A DNA stretch of 28,776 nt. It comes from Candidatus Saccharimonadota bacterium. Its GTDB lineage: Bacteria > Patescibacteriota > Saccharimonadia > Saccharimonadales > UBA10212. Positions 1 to 10,200 of the stretch are shown here, piece by piece. Position numbers and translations under genes: made by a program. The notes beneath the pieces are model-generated. The model saw nothing but the letters and a program-made list of their open reading frames with translations. It searched no databases and was not told the origin of the DNA. Position 1 is the first letter of the stretch, and each line of letters starts with the position of its first letter. The stretch covers positions 1 through 28,776 of the forward strand of contig JAQGHE010000007.1 of the NCBI GenBank assembly GCA_028288985.1. Reading direction: 5' to 3'.

Positions 1-3000
1 GACCGCGGTAACATCAAAGCCAACTTCAACAGTATCGGCGAGGTGACCTTCACTGATAAGAATGTGGTTTCTGATAATATTCGTAATTACGCCCCAAACG
101 GCTCGGACTTTTGCCGGCCCGATACGATTGTTTCTAATCCCGATAAGCTTAAGACAAACATCGGTTACGGCATCAACGTCAGCCCTGCCGGAAGTTTTAG
201 CGCCACGGCCGCCAACGGCCAAACCACGCTGGGCCTAGATGCGGAAGTAAAACTAGGTTTTAAGGGAGCAGCGGGTGCCTGCCAAGGTGTATTATTTAAG
301 GCTAAAATAAGCAACCCAGACGGCGTGGCGGAGGCTCTCTTCAAATGGAACGGAGCCAGCATATCAACTCTAGATGGGGCCCAAGACCAGTATACGTTTG
401 ACCAAGGCTCCGGCCTTCTCTACTTGTCGGGTTCTGCTTGCGGTACCTCAACTCTACGGGCAATCTTACTGGACTCTAGCGGGAGTAGCACCGGAAAATA
501 CTATGAGCTGCAAGACATTGGGTTCAACACCTCTAACATCCCTGGTCAATATCCGGCTCTCAATAAGCCTGAGTTCGGTTTTTCAGCCGGTTGTAATGTC
601 TTAGATGGAAGCTTCAAGACAATTAGGATTGCCGGCGCTTCAAGCGGCACCGGGCCCTCGTCATCTACCTCATCATCAACTACAGACGATACTTCCGCTT
701 GCATCCTTAATAGCAACACGACTCTGGAATGGCTTGCCTGTCCTGTAATAACAGCTATTAGTAAAACTGCCGATGGACTCAATAAATTAGTTGAAGATCA
801 GCTAAATTTCAAGACCCAGAAATTCTTAACGCCGGATGTACACAAAGTATGGGCGATCTTCAAAAACTTAGTATCGTCCATGCTTGTGATTGTGATGTTA
901 ATTATGGTTTTTGCACAGGCAATAGGCAGCCAACGGCTGGATGCCTACACGGTCAAAAAAATGCTGCCAAGGCTAGTGATCGCCGTCATAGGTATGCAGA
1001 TTTCATGGGATTTATGCCAGTGGATAATTGGGCTAGCAAACCACGCAGGGGAGGGGATAGGCCAGATAATGGCCGCGCCATTTGGAGGGGCTGGTAATTT
1101 GGATTTAGGTAGTTTGCTAAACCATCTTAACCCGGTGTGGGCAGGTGTAACGTCCGTTACATTAGTGGCTCTTTTGTTTGCAGCCCCCACCCTCGGCTTT
1201 CTATTTCTTCCCGGGGTCGCTTTGGCGGCCTTTGGGGTCTTTATGTCGGTATTAGTAGCACTGGCTACTTTGCTGTTCCGAAATGCGTTGATCATCACCC
1301 TAGTTATGGTATCGCCTATTGCACTCCTCCTATGGGTTTTCCCGGGTTCCGGGACACAGAAGTACTGGAAGTTATGGACGGATAACTTCACCAAAATACT
1401 GCTTCTCTTCCCAATCATGATATCTGTGATTTATGGAGGGCGTATTTTTGCCTATGTGGCGGGGGGACTTCAACCTCCGGGAGTTCTAGATTTTGTTATG
1501 GTATTAATAGGATTCTTTGCACCTTACGCCATACTGCCAAAGGCCTTCAAGTGGGGCGGATCGTTCCTCTCTGCGGCTTATCGAAATGCCGGCGAAAGCG
1601 GCCTAACCAAAAGGCTCCGTGATAGCGGCAATAGGCTTGTCGGGCAGGACTTCAATAACTACTGGAAGGGCAGGATGGCCCGTGAAAGGTATGATCCTTA
1701 TGATAAAAAGTATGGGGTCAGCAGGGCCAAAGTAAGAGGGAAAAGTATCCCAATCCCCATATTGAGGGGCAGGCTGGCGGGGAGGCTTGGTTCTCAGCAC
1801 TTGATGCCCACGGCCCACGGCCGCGCACAGGCCTTACGGGAGGGTGCTACCTGGGCAGGTGAGAGGAAGCAAGATGCTGAAGCCTTCGACAGAAGGATGT
1901 TTGACCTGGCCCAAGAACATGGTTATGCCGTCGATGAGGAAGACAAAGCCTTCCTGCCCGGATTGCCGGAAAATAAGAACAGAAAAGCCAAAAAATACAC
2001 AAATGCCAGGGGTGAAGAAAAGGAGGCCAGGTGGGAACCGGGCGTCGCCGCCGCCAAACAGGCCTTGGTTGATTTAACTTCAATTGCTAACAGTGGAGAT
2101 AAGCGTGTCTCGCAAATGGCCATAGATCTACTTGTTGCAACCAGTTCTAACCCTGAGATTGAAAACAATGTAGTCACCCACGGACCAGAGGCGGGTACCC
2201 GCGTATTCCGCACCAAGACATCAACCGGCAACACCGTCTGGGAAGAGTATATTGGCGGCAGCGACAAGTATGGCACCATAGCCCAAAGCAACTACGACCT
2301 TCAGACCCATGTCCTACAGTACAAATATGATAAAGAAAGGCCCGATCCAAAGAAGAACCCATTGGCGGCCTTCTTGTACGATAAGGCTTTGGTAGAAGGA
2401 CATACTCCCAAAGATCTTGAGGCCGGGACGATTAGAATGGATGACCCGGAGCGCACCCTATACGTAATGGCCAAGGACGCTACGCTGAATGAGTTATCTC
2501 CTCAGAGCCTAGGCTTCTGGCAGCGCCAGCAACGACACCAGCGCTCCGGTGACAAGGAAACACAGCAAGCAATAGGTGATGCCTTGCTGCTCAAACAATT
2601 CGCTAAACTGGTGGCCTTGGGTCCGGGCGGTGTGGGTCAATTTGCGCCTTTCAGGGGTGAGAAGGAAGATATTATCAATAGGATGTTGGCCGAATCCGGC
2701 GCCAAAACGCTAGATGGGAAAAACATAACCGTGGACAATTTGGTTGACATGGCCGGCGACCGCCAAAAATTAGAGGAACATGTCGCTTGGGCACGACCAA
2801 AGTCAAGAGCCCTTGGCGACGAAGACGATGATGGCCCCCCGCCACCACCGCCTCCAGGCGGCCCACCACCATCAGGCAGTCCGCCACCAGCTGGCTCGCC
2901 TCCAACTCCACCAACCAGCGGATCTTCGCCGCCATCGCCTAGTGACGGTCCGGAAACTCCTGCGGGGCCGAGCGCTTCAGGAGGGCTACCATCGGACCCC

Positions 3001-3399
3001 TCCCTCGGAGGAGGTGGTGGTGGCGCAGATGACCATACCGGTGACCGTTCTAGAAGTGCTGGTTCCGGGGCAGCCGGCACCAGAAACGCTTCCCCCAACG
3101 AGCTAATAGTCAATCATCGAAACCGAGCAGAGAACGTAAGCGGAAGCGCCACCGGCACAGGCGCCCCGATTGAAGTCAAGATTTCTTCAGAGTCTATGGG
3201 CGGTCTAACAGATCGCTTGAGACCGGCAATGAAATCTGAATTCAACAAATCGCTGGAAAATTCCGGCCTGATGGATAGACCGCGCCCTCAATGGACTCCA
3301 CCACCAAGTTCAGTCTCAACGCCACCCCCTGGAGCAACTATCCGGCCGAGTGAATCTCCCGAGGCGCCAGCAACCGAACCTGATGAGGAGAATAAGTAA
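1..3399 (+). CDS. VirB6/TrbL-like polytopic membrane protein of a type IV secretion-like system (5' partial)
   Basis: The frame is open from base 1, so the gene begins upstream; the first possible internal start in the window is GTG at 43. The visible part has a Ser/Thr/Gly-rich N-terminal region that is probably outside the membrane, then a cluster of hydrophobic segments encoded at about 840-1560. A long charged cytoplasmic-looking region follows, and a very Pro/Gly-rich tail at about 2830-3030 contains runs of up to seven prolines. A polytopic core with large soluble flanks, placed directly before PrgI and VirB4 genes, fits the VirB6/TrbL inner-membrane channel family; this is inferred from topology and context, since no catalytic motif exists. 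The stop overlaps the next ATG by one base (TAATG), so translation is probably coupled. The proline runs would probably need EF-P to be translated efficiently. Confidence 0.75.
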   Translation, partial: DRGNIKANFNSIGEVTFTDKNVVSDNIRNYAPNGSDFCRPDTIVSNPDKLKTNIGYGINVSPAGSFSATAANGQTTLGLDAEVKLGFKGAAGACQGVLFKAKISNPDGVAEALFKWNGASISTLDGAQDQYTFDQGSGLLYLSGSACGTSTLRAILLDSSGSSTGKYYELQDIGFNTSNIPGQYPALNKPEFGFSAGCNVLDGSFKTIRIAGASSGTGPSSSTSSSTTDDTSACILNSNTTLEWLACPVITAISKTADGLNKLVEDQLNFKTQKFLTPDVHKVWAIFKNLVSSMLVIVMLIMVFAQAIGSQRLDAYTVKKMLPRLVIAVIGMQISWDLCQWIIGLANHAGEGIGQIMAAPFGGAGNLDLGSLLNHLNPVWAGVTSVTLVALLFAAPTLGFLFLPGVALAAFGVFMSVLVALATLLFRNALIITLVMVSPIALLLWVFPGSGTQKYWKLWTDNFTKILLLFPIMISVIYGGRIFAYVAGGLQPPGVLDFVMVLIGFFAPYAILPKAFKWGGSFLSAAYRNAGESGLTKRLRDSGNRLVGQDFNNYWKGRMARERYDPYDKKYGVSRAKVRGKSIPIPILRGRLAGRLGSQHLMPTAHGRAQALREGATWAGERKQDAEAFDRRMFDLAQEHGYAVDEEDKAFLPGLPENKNRKAKKYTNARGEEKEARWEPGVAAAKQALVDLTSIANSGDKRVSQMAIDLLVATSSNPEIENNVVTHGPEAGTRVFRTKTSTGNTVWEEYIGGSDKYGTIAQSNYDLQTHVLQYKYDKERPDPKKNPLAAFLYDKALVEGHTPKDLEAGTIRMDDPERTLYVMAKDATLNELSPQSLGFWQRQQRHQRSGDKETQQAIGDALLLKQFAKLVALGPGGVGQFAPFRGEKEDIINRMLAESGAKTLDGKNITVDNLVDMAGDRQKLEEHVAWARPKSRALGDEDDDGPPPPPPPGGPPPSGSPPPAGSPPTPPTSGSSPPSPSDGPETPAGPSASGGLPSDPSLGGGGGGADDHTGDRSRSAGSGAAGTRNASPNELIVNHRNRAENVSGSATGTGAPIEVKISSESMGGLTDRLRPAMKSEFNKSLENSGLMDRPRPQWTPPPSSVSTPPPGATIRPSESPEAPATEPDEENK

Positions 3400-4406
3400 T
3401 GGCAGTATATAAGGTAATCCAGGATATTGAGGCCGAGGATAAACTGCTGGGACCGCTGACCTTCAAGGGCTTGGTTTATGCCGGGATAGCCGTAATCTGC
3501 GGCTTCATCAACTTCAAGCTTCTGACTGTCACAGCCCTAGGACCTTTTAAGTGGGTTTTAATTTTAGCTTTACTGTTTCCGATGATTCTGTTCGGTGTTT
3601 TAGCCTCTCCCCTTGGCCGGGAACAGCCGACTGAGGTGTGGCTGTTGTCGCGCGTGCGCTTTTTTCTAAAACCGCATGTGCGTATCTGGGACCAGTCCGG
3701 TATTACCGAGCTGGTAACCATTACCGTGCCCAAGAAAGTCATGAGGCAGCTGACTAAAAGCTTCAGCCAGGGCGAGGTAACCAGCCGGCTGCAGGCTCTC
3801 GCCACCACCCTTGATAGTCGCGGCTGGGCGGTTAAAAACATTAACGTAAACCTTAATGCCGAACCAAATTACTTTTCCGCCCAAGATGAGTCCGATCGGC
3901 TGATTGCCGCCGAGAACATGGCCATGGAAGTACCGGAAATTGATGTGCACGCCGCCGATGACATGCTAGACGAACAAAGCAATCCTACTGCTCAAAACTT
4001 CCAGAACATGATTGTCCAAGCTGAAGAAGCAAGGCGTCAACAGATGGCCGAGCGGTTAAACCAGGCTCGTTTGGCGGCTGAGACTGCCGCCGCCAAGGCC
4101 GCAGCCGAAGCAGCAAAGAGGCCCCCAAAATCTCTAATTCCCGAACCCGAACAAATAGAAAGGCTACAGGAAATCCATCCACATGAGGAGAAGATCCATG
4201 ACTTGCGGCCAATTTACGAGATCCACCGCAGTGCTAAATCCGGCTTAATTCACGACCTTAAATCAGGAAGCCCTAACAGAGTGACAGCCGAAGGCCAAAC
4301 TGATAAACTGGAGCTAGCCCAAAGTGGTAATGATTTAAGCGTGGCTTCTATCGCGAGTTTGGCAAACCGCAATCCCCGGGGTGAAGCGGCATCAGCAGCC
4401 AGTTAA
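3399..4406 (+). CDS. PrgI family protein (VirB3-like) with long C-terminal coiled-coil tail
   Basis: The N-terminal 100 residues match the PrgI family found beside VirB4 in Gram-positive conjugation loci and in CPR genomes: a short polar start, two membrane segments at about 23-43 and 51-70, then a conserved stretch with PTEVW and a Phe-Leu-Lys-Pro sequence. In the family this small protein is the likely VirB3 counterpart, anchoring VirB4 at the inner membrane. The protein is much longer than a minimal PrgI (335 residues). The extra part includes an Ala/Glu/Arg/Gln-rich probable coiled coil at about 200-245 and a charged tail of unknown role. The ATG at 3399 has GAGGAG 8 nt upstream, inside the preceding gene. 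Confidence 0.82.
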   Translation: MAVYKVIQDIEAEDKLLGPLTFKGLVYAGIAVICGFINFKLLTVTALGPFKWVLILALLFPMILFGVLASPLGREQPTEVWLLSRVRFFLKPHVRIWDQSGITELVTITVPKKVMRQLTKSFSQGEVTSRLQALATTLDSRGWAVKNINVNLNAEPNYFSAQDESDRLIAAENMAMEVPEIDVHAADDMLDEQSNPTAQNFQNMIVQAEEARRQQMAERLNQARLAAETAAAKAAAEAAKRPPKSLIPEPEQIERLQEIHPHEEKIHDLRPIYEIHRSAKSGLIHDLKSGSPNRVTAEGQTDKLELAQSGNDLSVASIASLANRNPRGEAASAAS

Positions 4407-4439
4407 AACTAAAATTCAGTACCAGCGGGTGGGTAAAAA

Positions 4440-5264
4440 ATGAATGACGCTCCTACAAATTATCAGACCACTCCAGCCGCGGCTGGCGGCCAACCCATGC
4501 CCGCGCAAACAGGCGCGGCGGCTGTTAAAAATAATCCCAACTCCACTCAAAATACGCTGTTAATAGGCGAGATTCGTGACGGTATCGTCATTATGAACGA
4601 CGGAACTTTCCGGGCGGTAGTTATGTGCAAATCGATCAACTTTGATCTGATGAGTCCCCAGGAAAGGGAAGCAGTGGAATTCAGCTACCAGGGATTCTTA
4701 AACTCACTATATTTTCCAGTCCAAATTTTTATCCGCAGCCAACGGGTCGATATCCGGCCTTACCTGGAGAAACTAGCCAAAATCCGCGGCGAGCACGACA
4801 ACATGCTGCTTGGTCTTTTGATGGATGATTACATCGACTTTCTGGCTAACATTGCCCAACAGACAAACATCATGGATAAGCGCTTTTATGTAGTCATCCA
4901 GTACCCGGACCCGGACGAAAAAGCCAGAAGCGCCCTGCGCCAATCGAAAAGCTTTTTTGGCGGCTTATCAGAGATGTTTACGCCCAATAAGATTCCTCAC
5001 ATCACCATAGACGAAACCCACCTGGAAAACGCCAAGACCGAACTGCGCAACCGGGTTCAGGCCGTCATGCAGGGGCTGCAGCAGTGCGGCGTACAGAGTC
5101 TGCCGCTTGATACCGAGGAACTGATTGAGCTTTATTACGGCGCCTATAACCCGGATACGGCTACCCGCCAGCAGCTTAAAAACTTCGAGAATATGACCGC
5201 TTCGGTTATCACGGGCGGAGCCGGGGCGGCTCCTCAGCCTAATCTTGATCGGGAGGTAAGCTAA
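4440..5264 (+). CDS. TraC-like domain protein, probable detached N-terminal part of VirB4
   Basis: This 274-residue soluble protein has a disordered N-terminal leader of about 30 residues. A mixed alpha/beta domain follows, starting near NTLLIGEIRDGIVIMNDGTF and containing a PVQIFIRSQRVD segment. That resembles the TraC/VirB4 N-terminal region that normally precedes the ATPase domain. No Walker motif is present, so it is not an ATPase by itself. It overlaps the VirB4 start by one base (TAATG) and lies in a fixed PrgI-TraC-VirB4 order, so it probably forms part of the cytoplasmic energy complex. A purine/G-rich GGGTGGG lies a few bases before the ATG as a weak ribosome site. The family call comes from pattern recognition and context. 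Confidence 0.75.
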   Translation: MNDAPTNYQTTPAAAGGQPMPAQTGAAAVKNNPNSTQNTLLIGEIRDGIVIMNDGTFRAVVMCKSINFDLMSPQEREAVEFSYQGFLNSLYFPVQIFIRSQRVDIRPYLEKLAKIRGEHDNMLLGLLMDDYIDFLANIAQQTNIMDKRFYVVIQYPDPDEKARSALRQSKSFFGGLSEMFTPNKIPHITIDETHLENAKTELRNRVQAVMQGLQQCGVQSLPLDTEELIELYYGAYNPDTATRQQLKNFENMTASVITGGAGAAPQPNLDREVS

Positions 5265-7189
5265 TGGGCTTACTTGGCAAAAGGAAGCAGCCCCAGGTAG
5301 ACCCGGCCGTTCTTCAGCAGGCCCGCGAACAGCAGGAGGTCAGCGCTGCTTTCGCTAAAGGCATTACGGCTCTACGCGACTTTATTGCTCCCAGTTCGCT
5401 GGAGTTTGCCGGCAATTATTTTCAGTTGGGCACGCGCTACGCCCGAACTTATTATGTGTACGGTTACCCGCGCCAACTTTACACCGGCTGGCTTTCCGGC
5501 ATGGTGAACCTCGATGAAGTCATCGACCTTTCGCTTATAGTCCAGCCCGTGCGAAGCGAGATCGTACTGGATAATCTGCGCAAAAAAGTTTCTCAGCTAG
5601 AAGCCGGTATCCAGATAGATTCCGAAAAGGGCAGGGTGCGCGACCCCGGTAAGCAAGCTGCTGTGCAGGATGCCGAGGAGATGCGCGATAAACTGCAGGT
5701 GGGCGAGGAACGTTTTTTCCGCTTCGGCCTGTACTTCACTATTTATGGCAGCTCAATGGAAGAACTGGAGTTCGTTAGCCACAAAGTTGAGTCGCTGCTC
5801 GGCCAGCAGCTAGTCTACTCCAAGCCGGCCACCGCCCAGCAGGAGCAGGCCCTAAATAGCGTAGTGCCGCAGTTTGCCGACCAACTGCAGATCTACCGCA
5901 ATATGAATACCGGCGCCCTGTCGACCAGCTTCCCATTCACATCGGCCGATTTGACGCAGGAAAACGGCATTTTGTACGGCATCAATATGCATAACTCCGG
6001 TCTGGTTATTTTTGACCGCTTCAGTTTAGAAAACGGCAACAGCGTAGTTTTTGCCAAATCCGGCGCCGGTAAAAGCTTTGCCGTAAAACTTGAGGCTCTG
6101 CGCAGCATGATGTTCGGTACCGAAATCTTTATAATCGATCCTGAAAACGAGTACCAGAAAATGTGCGACGCTGTCGGCGGGGCTTATGTGCGCCTCAGCC
6201 TTAATTCCAGCACGCGCATCAATCCGTTTGACTTGCCGCAAGTGGTCGACTCTGAGGAGTCCGACAACCCCCTGCGCTCCAACCTGATTACCCTGCACGG
6301 CTTGCTGCGCCTAATGATGGGCGGGGCTCAGGCTCAGGTGCAGCAGCAGGGCGGAACGACCATGATGCCGGCCCTTACCCCGGCAGAAGAGGCTGATCTG
6401 GATGCCGCCTTGATTGAGACTTATGCCAAAGCCGGTATTACTAATGATCCGCTGACGCATGGTTCGCCGCCGCCGACCATCAGTGATCTTTATGAAACAC
6501 TCCTGCACATGGGCGGCACTGGGCCGCAGCTGGCGCAGCGTCTGCGAAAATACACTAGCGGCACCTTCGCGGGCATCTTCAGCCAGCCCAGCAACGTCAA
6601 CGTCAATAACTCCATGGTAGTTTTCAACATTCGCGATCTGGAGGACGAGCTGCGCCCCGTGGCTATGTATATCGTGCTGAACCATATATGGAACCGCACC
6701 AAAGTGGATAAAAAGCGCCGCATGCTTATAGTCGACGAGGCCTGGCAGCTGATGAAATACGAAGACAGTGCAAACTTTTTATTCTCCTTGGCCAAACGGG
6801 CCCGCAAATATAACCTCGGCATCACTACCATAACCCAGGATGTGGAGGACTTTATGGCCAGCCGTATGGGCCGGGCAATTGTGGCCAATGCCAGCATGCA
6901 GCTGCTGCTTAAGCAGTCACCAACGGCTGTGGACGTCCTGGCCGACGTCTTTAAGCTGACTAGCGAAGAGAAGAAACGCCTCAGTCAATTTCCAGTCGGC
7001 CAAGGCTTATTTTTCGCCGGTCAAAACCACGTGCACATCCAGATCATACCCAGCCAAACTGAGGCCGATCTAATCAGCACCACGCCGGTGCCAACTCAAC
7101 AAACTCCAGCGAATCCCAATGTCTTACCTCAATATAGCCCTACTCCCCTCACTCCCGCTACCAATGAGATCCAGCCCCCGGGAGCTTAA
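5264..7189 (+). CDS. virB4: VirB4/TraC-type secretion ATPase
   Basis: VirB4-class ATPase that would power assembly or substrate transfer in a type IV secretion-like machine. A Walker A P-loop lies at residues 264-271 (AKSGAGKS) and a Walker B at about 487-492 (MLIVDE, D491/E492), followed by the AWQLM typical of VirB4/TraC. A later TTITQDVEDF segment fits the sensor region of the DUF87/HerA-VirB4 fold. At 641 residues it is shorter than full VirB4 proteins; the missing N-terminal part probably corresponds to the preceding gene. The last 50 residues are Pro/Thr/Gln-rich and probably disordered. The start has GGAGGT 7 nt upstream. Confidence 0.92.
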   Translation: MGLLGKRKQPQVDPAVLQQAREQQEVSAAFAKGITALRDFIAPSSLEFAGNYFQLGTRYARTYYVYGYPRQLYTGWLSGMVNLDEVIDLSLIVQPVRSEIVLDNLRKKVSQLEAGIQIDSEKGRVRDPGKQAAVQDAEEMRDKLQVGEERFFRFGLYFTIYGSSMEELEFVSHKVESLLGQQLVYSKPATAQQEQALNSVVPQFADQLQIYRNMNTGALSTSFPFTSADLTQENGILYGINMHNSGLVIFDRFSLENGNSVVFAKSGAGKSFAVKLEALRSMMFGTEIFIIDPENEYQKMCDAVGGAYVRLSLNSSTRINPFDLPQVVDSEESDNPLRSNLITLHGLLRLMMGGAQAQVQQQGGTTMMPALTPAEEADLDAALIETYAKAGITNDPLTHGSPPPTISDLYETLLHMGGTGPQLAQRLRKYTSGTFAGIFSQPSNVNVNNSMVVFNIRDLEDELRPVAMYIVLNHIWNRTKVDKKRRMLIVDEAWQLMKYEDSANFLFSLAKRARKYNLGITTITQDVEDFMASRMGRAIVANASMQLLLKQSPTAVDVLADVFKLTSEEKKRLSQFPVGQGLFFAGQNHVHIQIIPSQTEADLISTTPVPTQQTPANPNVLPQYSPTPLTPATNEIQPPGA

Positions 7190-7202
7190 GGCTATATAAG
7201 CT

Positions 7203-10200
7203 ATGGCTAATGTGACCCTAGACCCTCGTCAGCAGGGCAATTCTAGTCAAAACTCTGGCGGAAGGGGCCGGCGGACCCGCATCAGGCTAAAGGCCAACGT
7301 TGAAACCGAGACAAAAATTGACTCTGCAACCCCCGTTTCTTCCAGCTCTACTCAAAACGCTCCAGCGATTAATGCGAACAGCCCGGCGCCTGAACCGGCG
7401 CCAAGTGCGCCGTCAAGCTACGGCAATATGCAACCGGCTCAGTCGCCGTACGACTCTCCGGGGAGTCAAACTTCTGAACCGTGGGGTGGCTCTAAAAATA
7501 AAAGTGAGGATGGGCCTGCAGAGACCGGCAGAGGTGATCAGAATACTGGTAGGGCTGATAACCAAGAGGCGACTCAAAGTAATAATCAATCAGTTCCAAA
7601 TACTGCCCAGAGTAACCCTAATATGGGACAATCCCAGCCTACAGCCGGCACTAGAGAAAGTGGCGAGGACGACAAAAATACAAGCTACGGCAGCCAAGGG
7701 GCGAGTCCCAATAGCGGGGGCGGCGGGGAATCAAATGATACGACGGCAGACCCCCAAAAACCAGGCAGCCAAACTTCGGCGTCTGACATTAATGAGTCTA
7801 CTTACGATACTCCCGGCAACCAGCCCTCCAAAGCTGACGATGCTCAACCATCTGGCAATAGCAATCCGGAATCGGAAGGCAAACAATCGGCTTCTCCTCG
7901 GGAAAACTTAGCCAAAGAGGAGGCTGCAGCTGCCGGTTTTAATTACTCCGGAGGCTCAGGCCATGAGAACAAGGTAGGCAAAGGCTATAACAAAAGCCCG
8001 CTTGCTAAAAACCGCCTAGGATTTTTTGGCCAGCGACGGGCGCTTCTGGGCTTAATAAGCGTAGCCCTTGTCGGCGGACTGCTCTCTTTTGGCAGTTTTT
8101 TCAGCACCTTTAAGCTAAACGGTATCATGGAGAATGTTTCGGCCCGCACCTTCGCCCGGCTTAACGGGGTGGAAGATAGGCGCTCTCAGGCTTGGACGCG
8201 TGCCTACATACAGATGAGGTTGATGGACTGGGGCAATAACCCGGATATGACCCCAGGTAAAGAGGAGAATGCCTTGTTTCGGGCTAGCCGGGTCAATCAT
8301 GGATTTACGATTAACCAACTGGCGCTGGACTGGTACCGCACGCTGCGAACCTCGTCGTTCGAGCAGGATGTTTTTGAAAAGCATGGTATTAAGTTTACCT
8401 CTGTTTTCACAGCCGACGGTAAAGTGCGCCCCGGAATAATTAACATCAACGGCGAGAAGACAATGATTGAGCCGGGCAAGGATATACCGATTGCCGATTA
8501 TGAGGGTATTGCCAATGGCAATATAAAAGTCCTCAACAAATACCAAGCCATGCTTGATACCAAGGTCTTTGCTAACGATAAATCCGCCCGCAAAGAAATA
8601 AAGGCGGTTGTAGACAATAACACTCACCATTGGCAGGTTTTCCAGCGGCGGCAGATCAGAAAATCCATCCAGAATATGACGGGGGTACGAAACTGGCGCT
8701 TTTTTGAGAAAACCCGCAATAAGATTGATGATAGTAAAATAAAGATTCGCAACAATATAATCGCTGCCGCCATTCCGGAAAGTACAAAGTCCGGAAAGTT
8801 CGTACGTTGCCTGTTTGGTATATCCTCGTGTACATTCAGCGAGGATCCAGCAGACCCCCAAAATCAGAGCAATAGGGACCTGGCAGGCAACAGCACCACC
8901 AACCCTGGAGACTCCGTAAAAGAAATAGACCCTTCAACCGGCAAGACGATAGACAGCAAGGTTGTCATTGACCTTCAGCCGGCTGCCGATATGGTTAAGA
9001 AAGTAACGGCCGATATCCTGCAAAAGGCAGCACCTGTCATAAATGCTTTAAATATAGTCTCTACCCTGGATAGTCTGAAGGGTATCGATAAAGCTATCCA
9101 AAACAACGATATCAGCAAGTCCGTGGCGGTTGCCAGAGGCATACAGGCTATGGGGCTTTACCAGGTTTTCCAGACGGCCAGCGATCAGTTGAAGACCGGC
9201 CAAGTCAACGGACAGCAGGTCAATGAGTTTATGAAAGTCATCGGACCGGCAGCCTCCAGCGAAGGCTACACCAAAGTTATTGCCGGTAGTGGAGACGGTA
9301 CACCTTTTACGGCGCTTGGCTGGCCTAAATCAGTCAATGCGGCCGCCGACCCCACCAAACTGACCGATTCTGATAAAGCCAAATTTTACTGCACACCAGA
9401 AAACCAGGCTAAGCTGCAAAAAGACCCCAGCCTAGCCGACAAGGATCCAAGGTTTTCTTTCGCTTATCTGTGCCCGGACAAACAGATCGGCAGCAGCACC
9501 AACGCTAATAAAATACAAACCGCCTATAACAGTAGTATCGGCGGTGTCATCCACCCCCTCCTTACTGCCTATGGAAAGGTACGAGATATACCGCTCCTTG
9601 GCGATCTGCTTAGCCTCGCCAACAACATGCTAGGCAGATTATCCGGGTTGGCAACCTCGACTATAAAACCGATACTTTCTGCCCTGGGAATATCCGACGA
9701 CATTACCAAATTTATGGAGTACGTGACACTTAAGATTACCGCCTTCCTGGGCGCCGGGCCGATCATGTCCGGCACAGAGCAGGCTGGTGTTTTTATAAAC
9801 TGGGTGATCCAGGGCGGCGCCTACTCGGCCGAGGCCAGCTCTAGGGCTAACGGCGCTAGTCTTACCACTCCACAGAGCATGGCTGAGTCTACCTTGGCTC
9901 TTAACGGCTATCTGCAAGATAAAAATTCTCAAACCTCCGTGGCGACCAAACTGTTCTCTCTGTCTAATCCGGACTCGCTGGCTTATCGAGCATCGTTTGC
10001 CATCAGCGATCTCAGCCTTTCAAATATATCCAACCGTTTAGTTGGTTTTGCTTCCGGCTTTGGTTCTATTTTCGGATTAGCCTTCCACCATGCGGCCGCG
10101 GCTGCTCCCAGTGGCTATGCGGCTTCCAATTTTGCCGGCATACACACCTTTGATTTTCCATCCCAGTGCTACGGAGACCCTCTACTGGCGACCCCTCAAA

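Noticed and set aside
945..1418. 157-codon - strand frame within the membrane region of the VirB6-like gene
   Set aside because: Antisense to conserved hydrophobic segments, with no domain or start signal.
2637..3113. 158-codon - strand frame, Pro/Gly-rich
   Set aside because: It is the complement of the proline-rich tail of the VirB6-like gene; the composition alone keeps it open.
7188..7203. Internal leaderless promoter (TATATA) before the VanY-domain gene
   Set aside because: The spacing to the ATG is 4-5 nt, shorter than in the other cases, and the gene follows virB4 by 13 nt in one operon; too weak to list.
8115..8861. 248-codon open frame on the - strand inside the VanY-domain gene
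   Set aside because: It lies wholly within a well-supported gene, has no recognisable domain and no ribosome site. It is a shadow frame.
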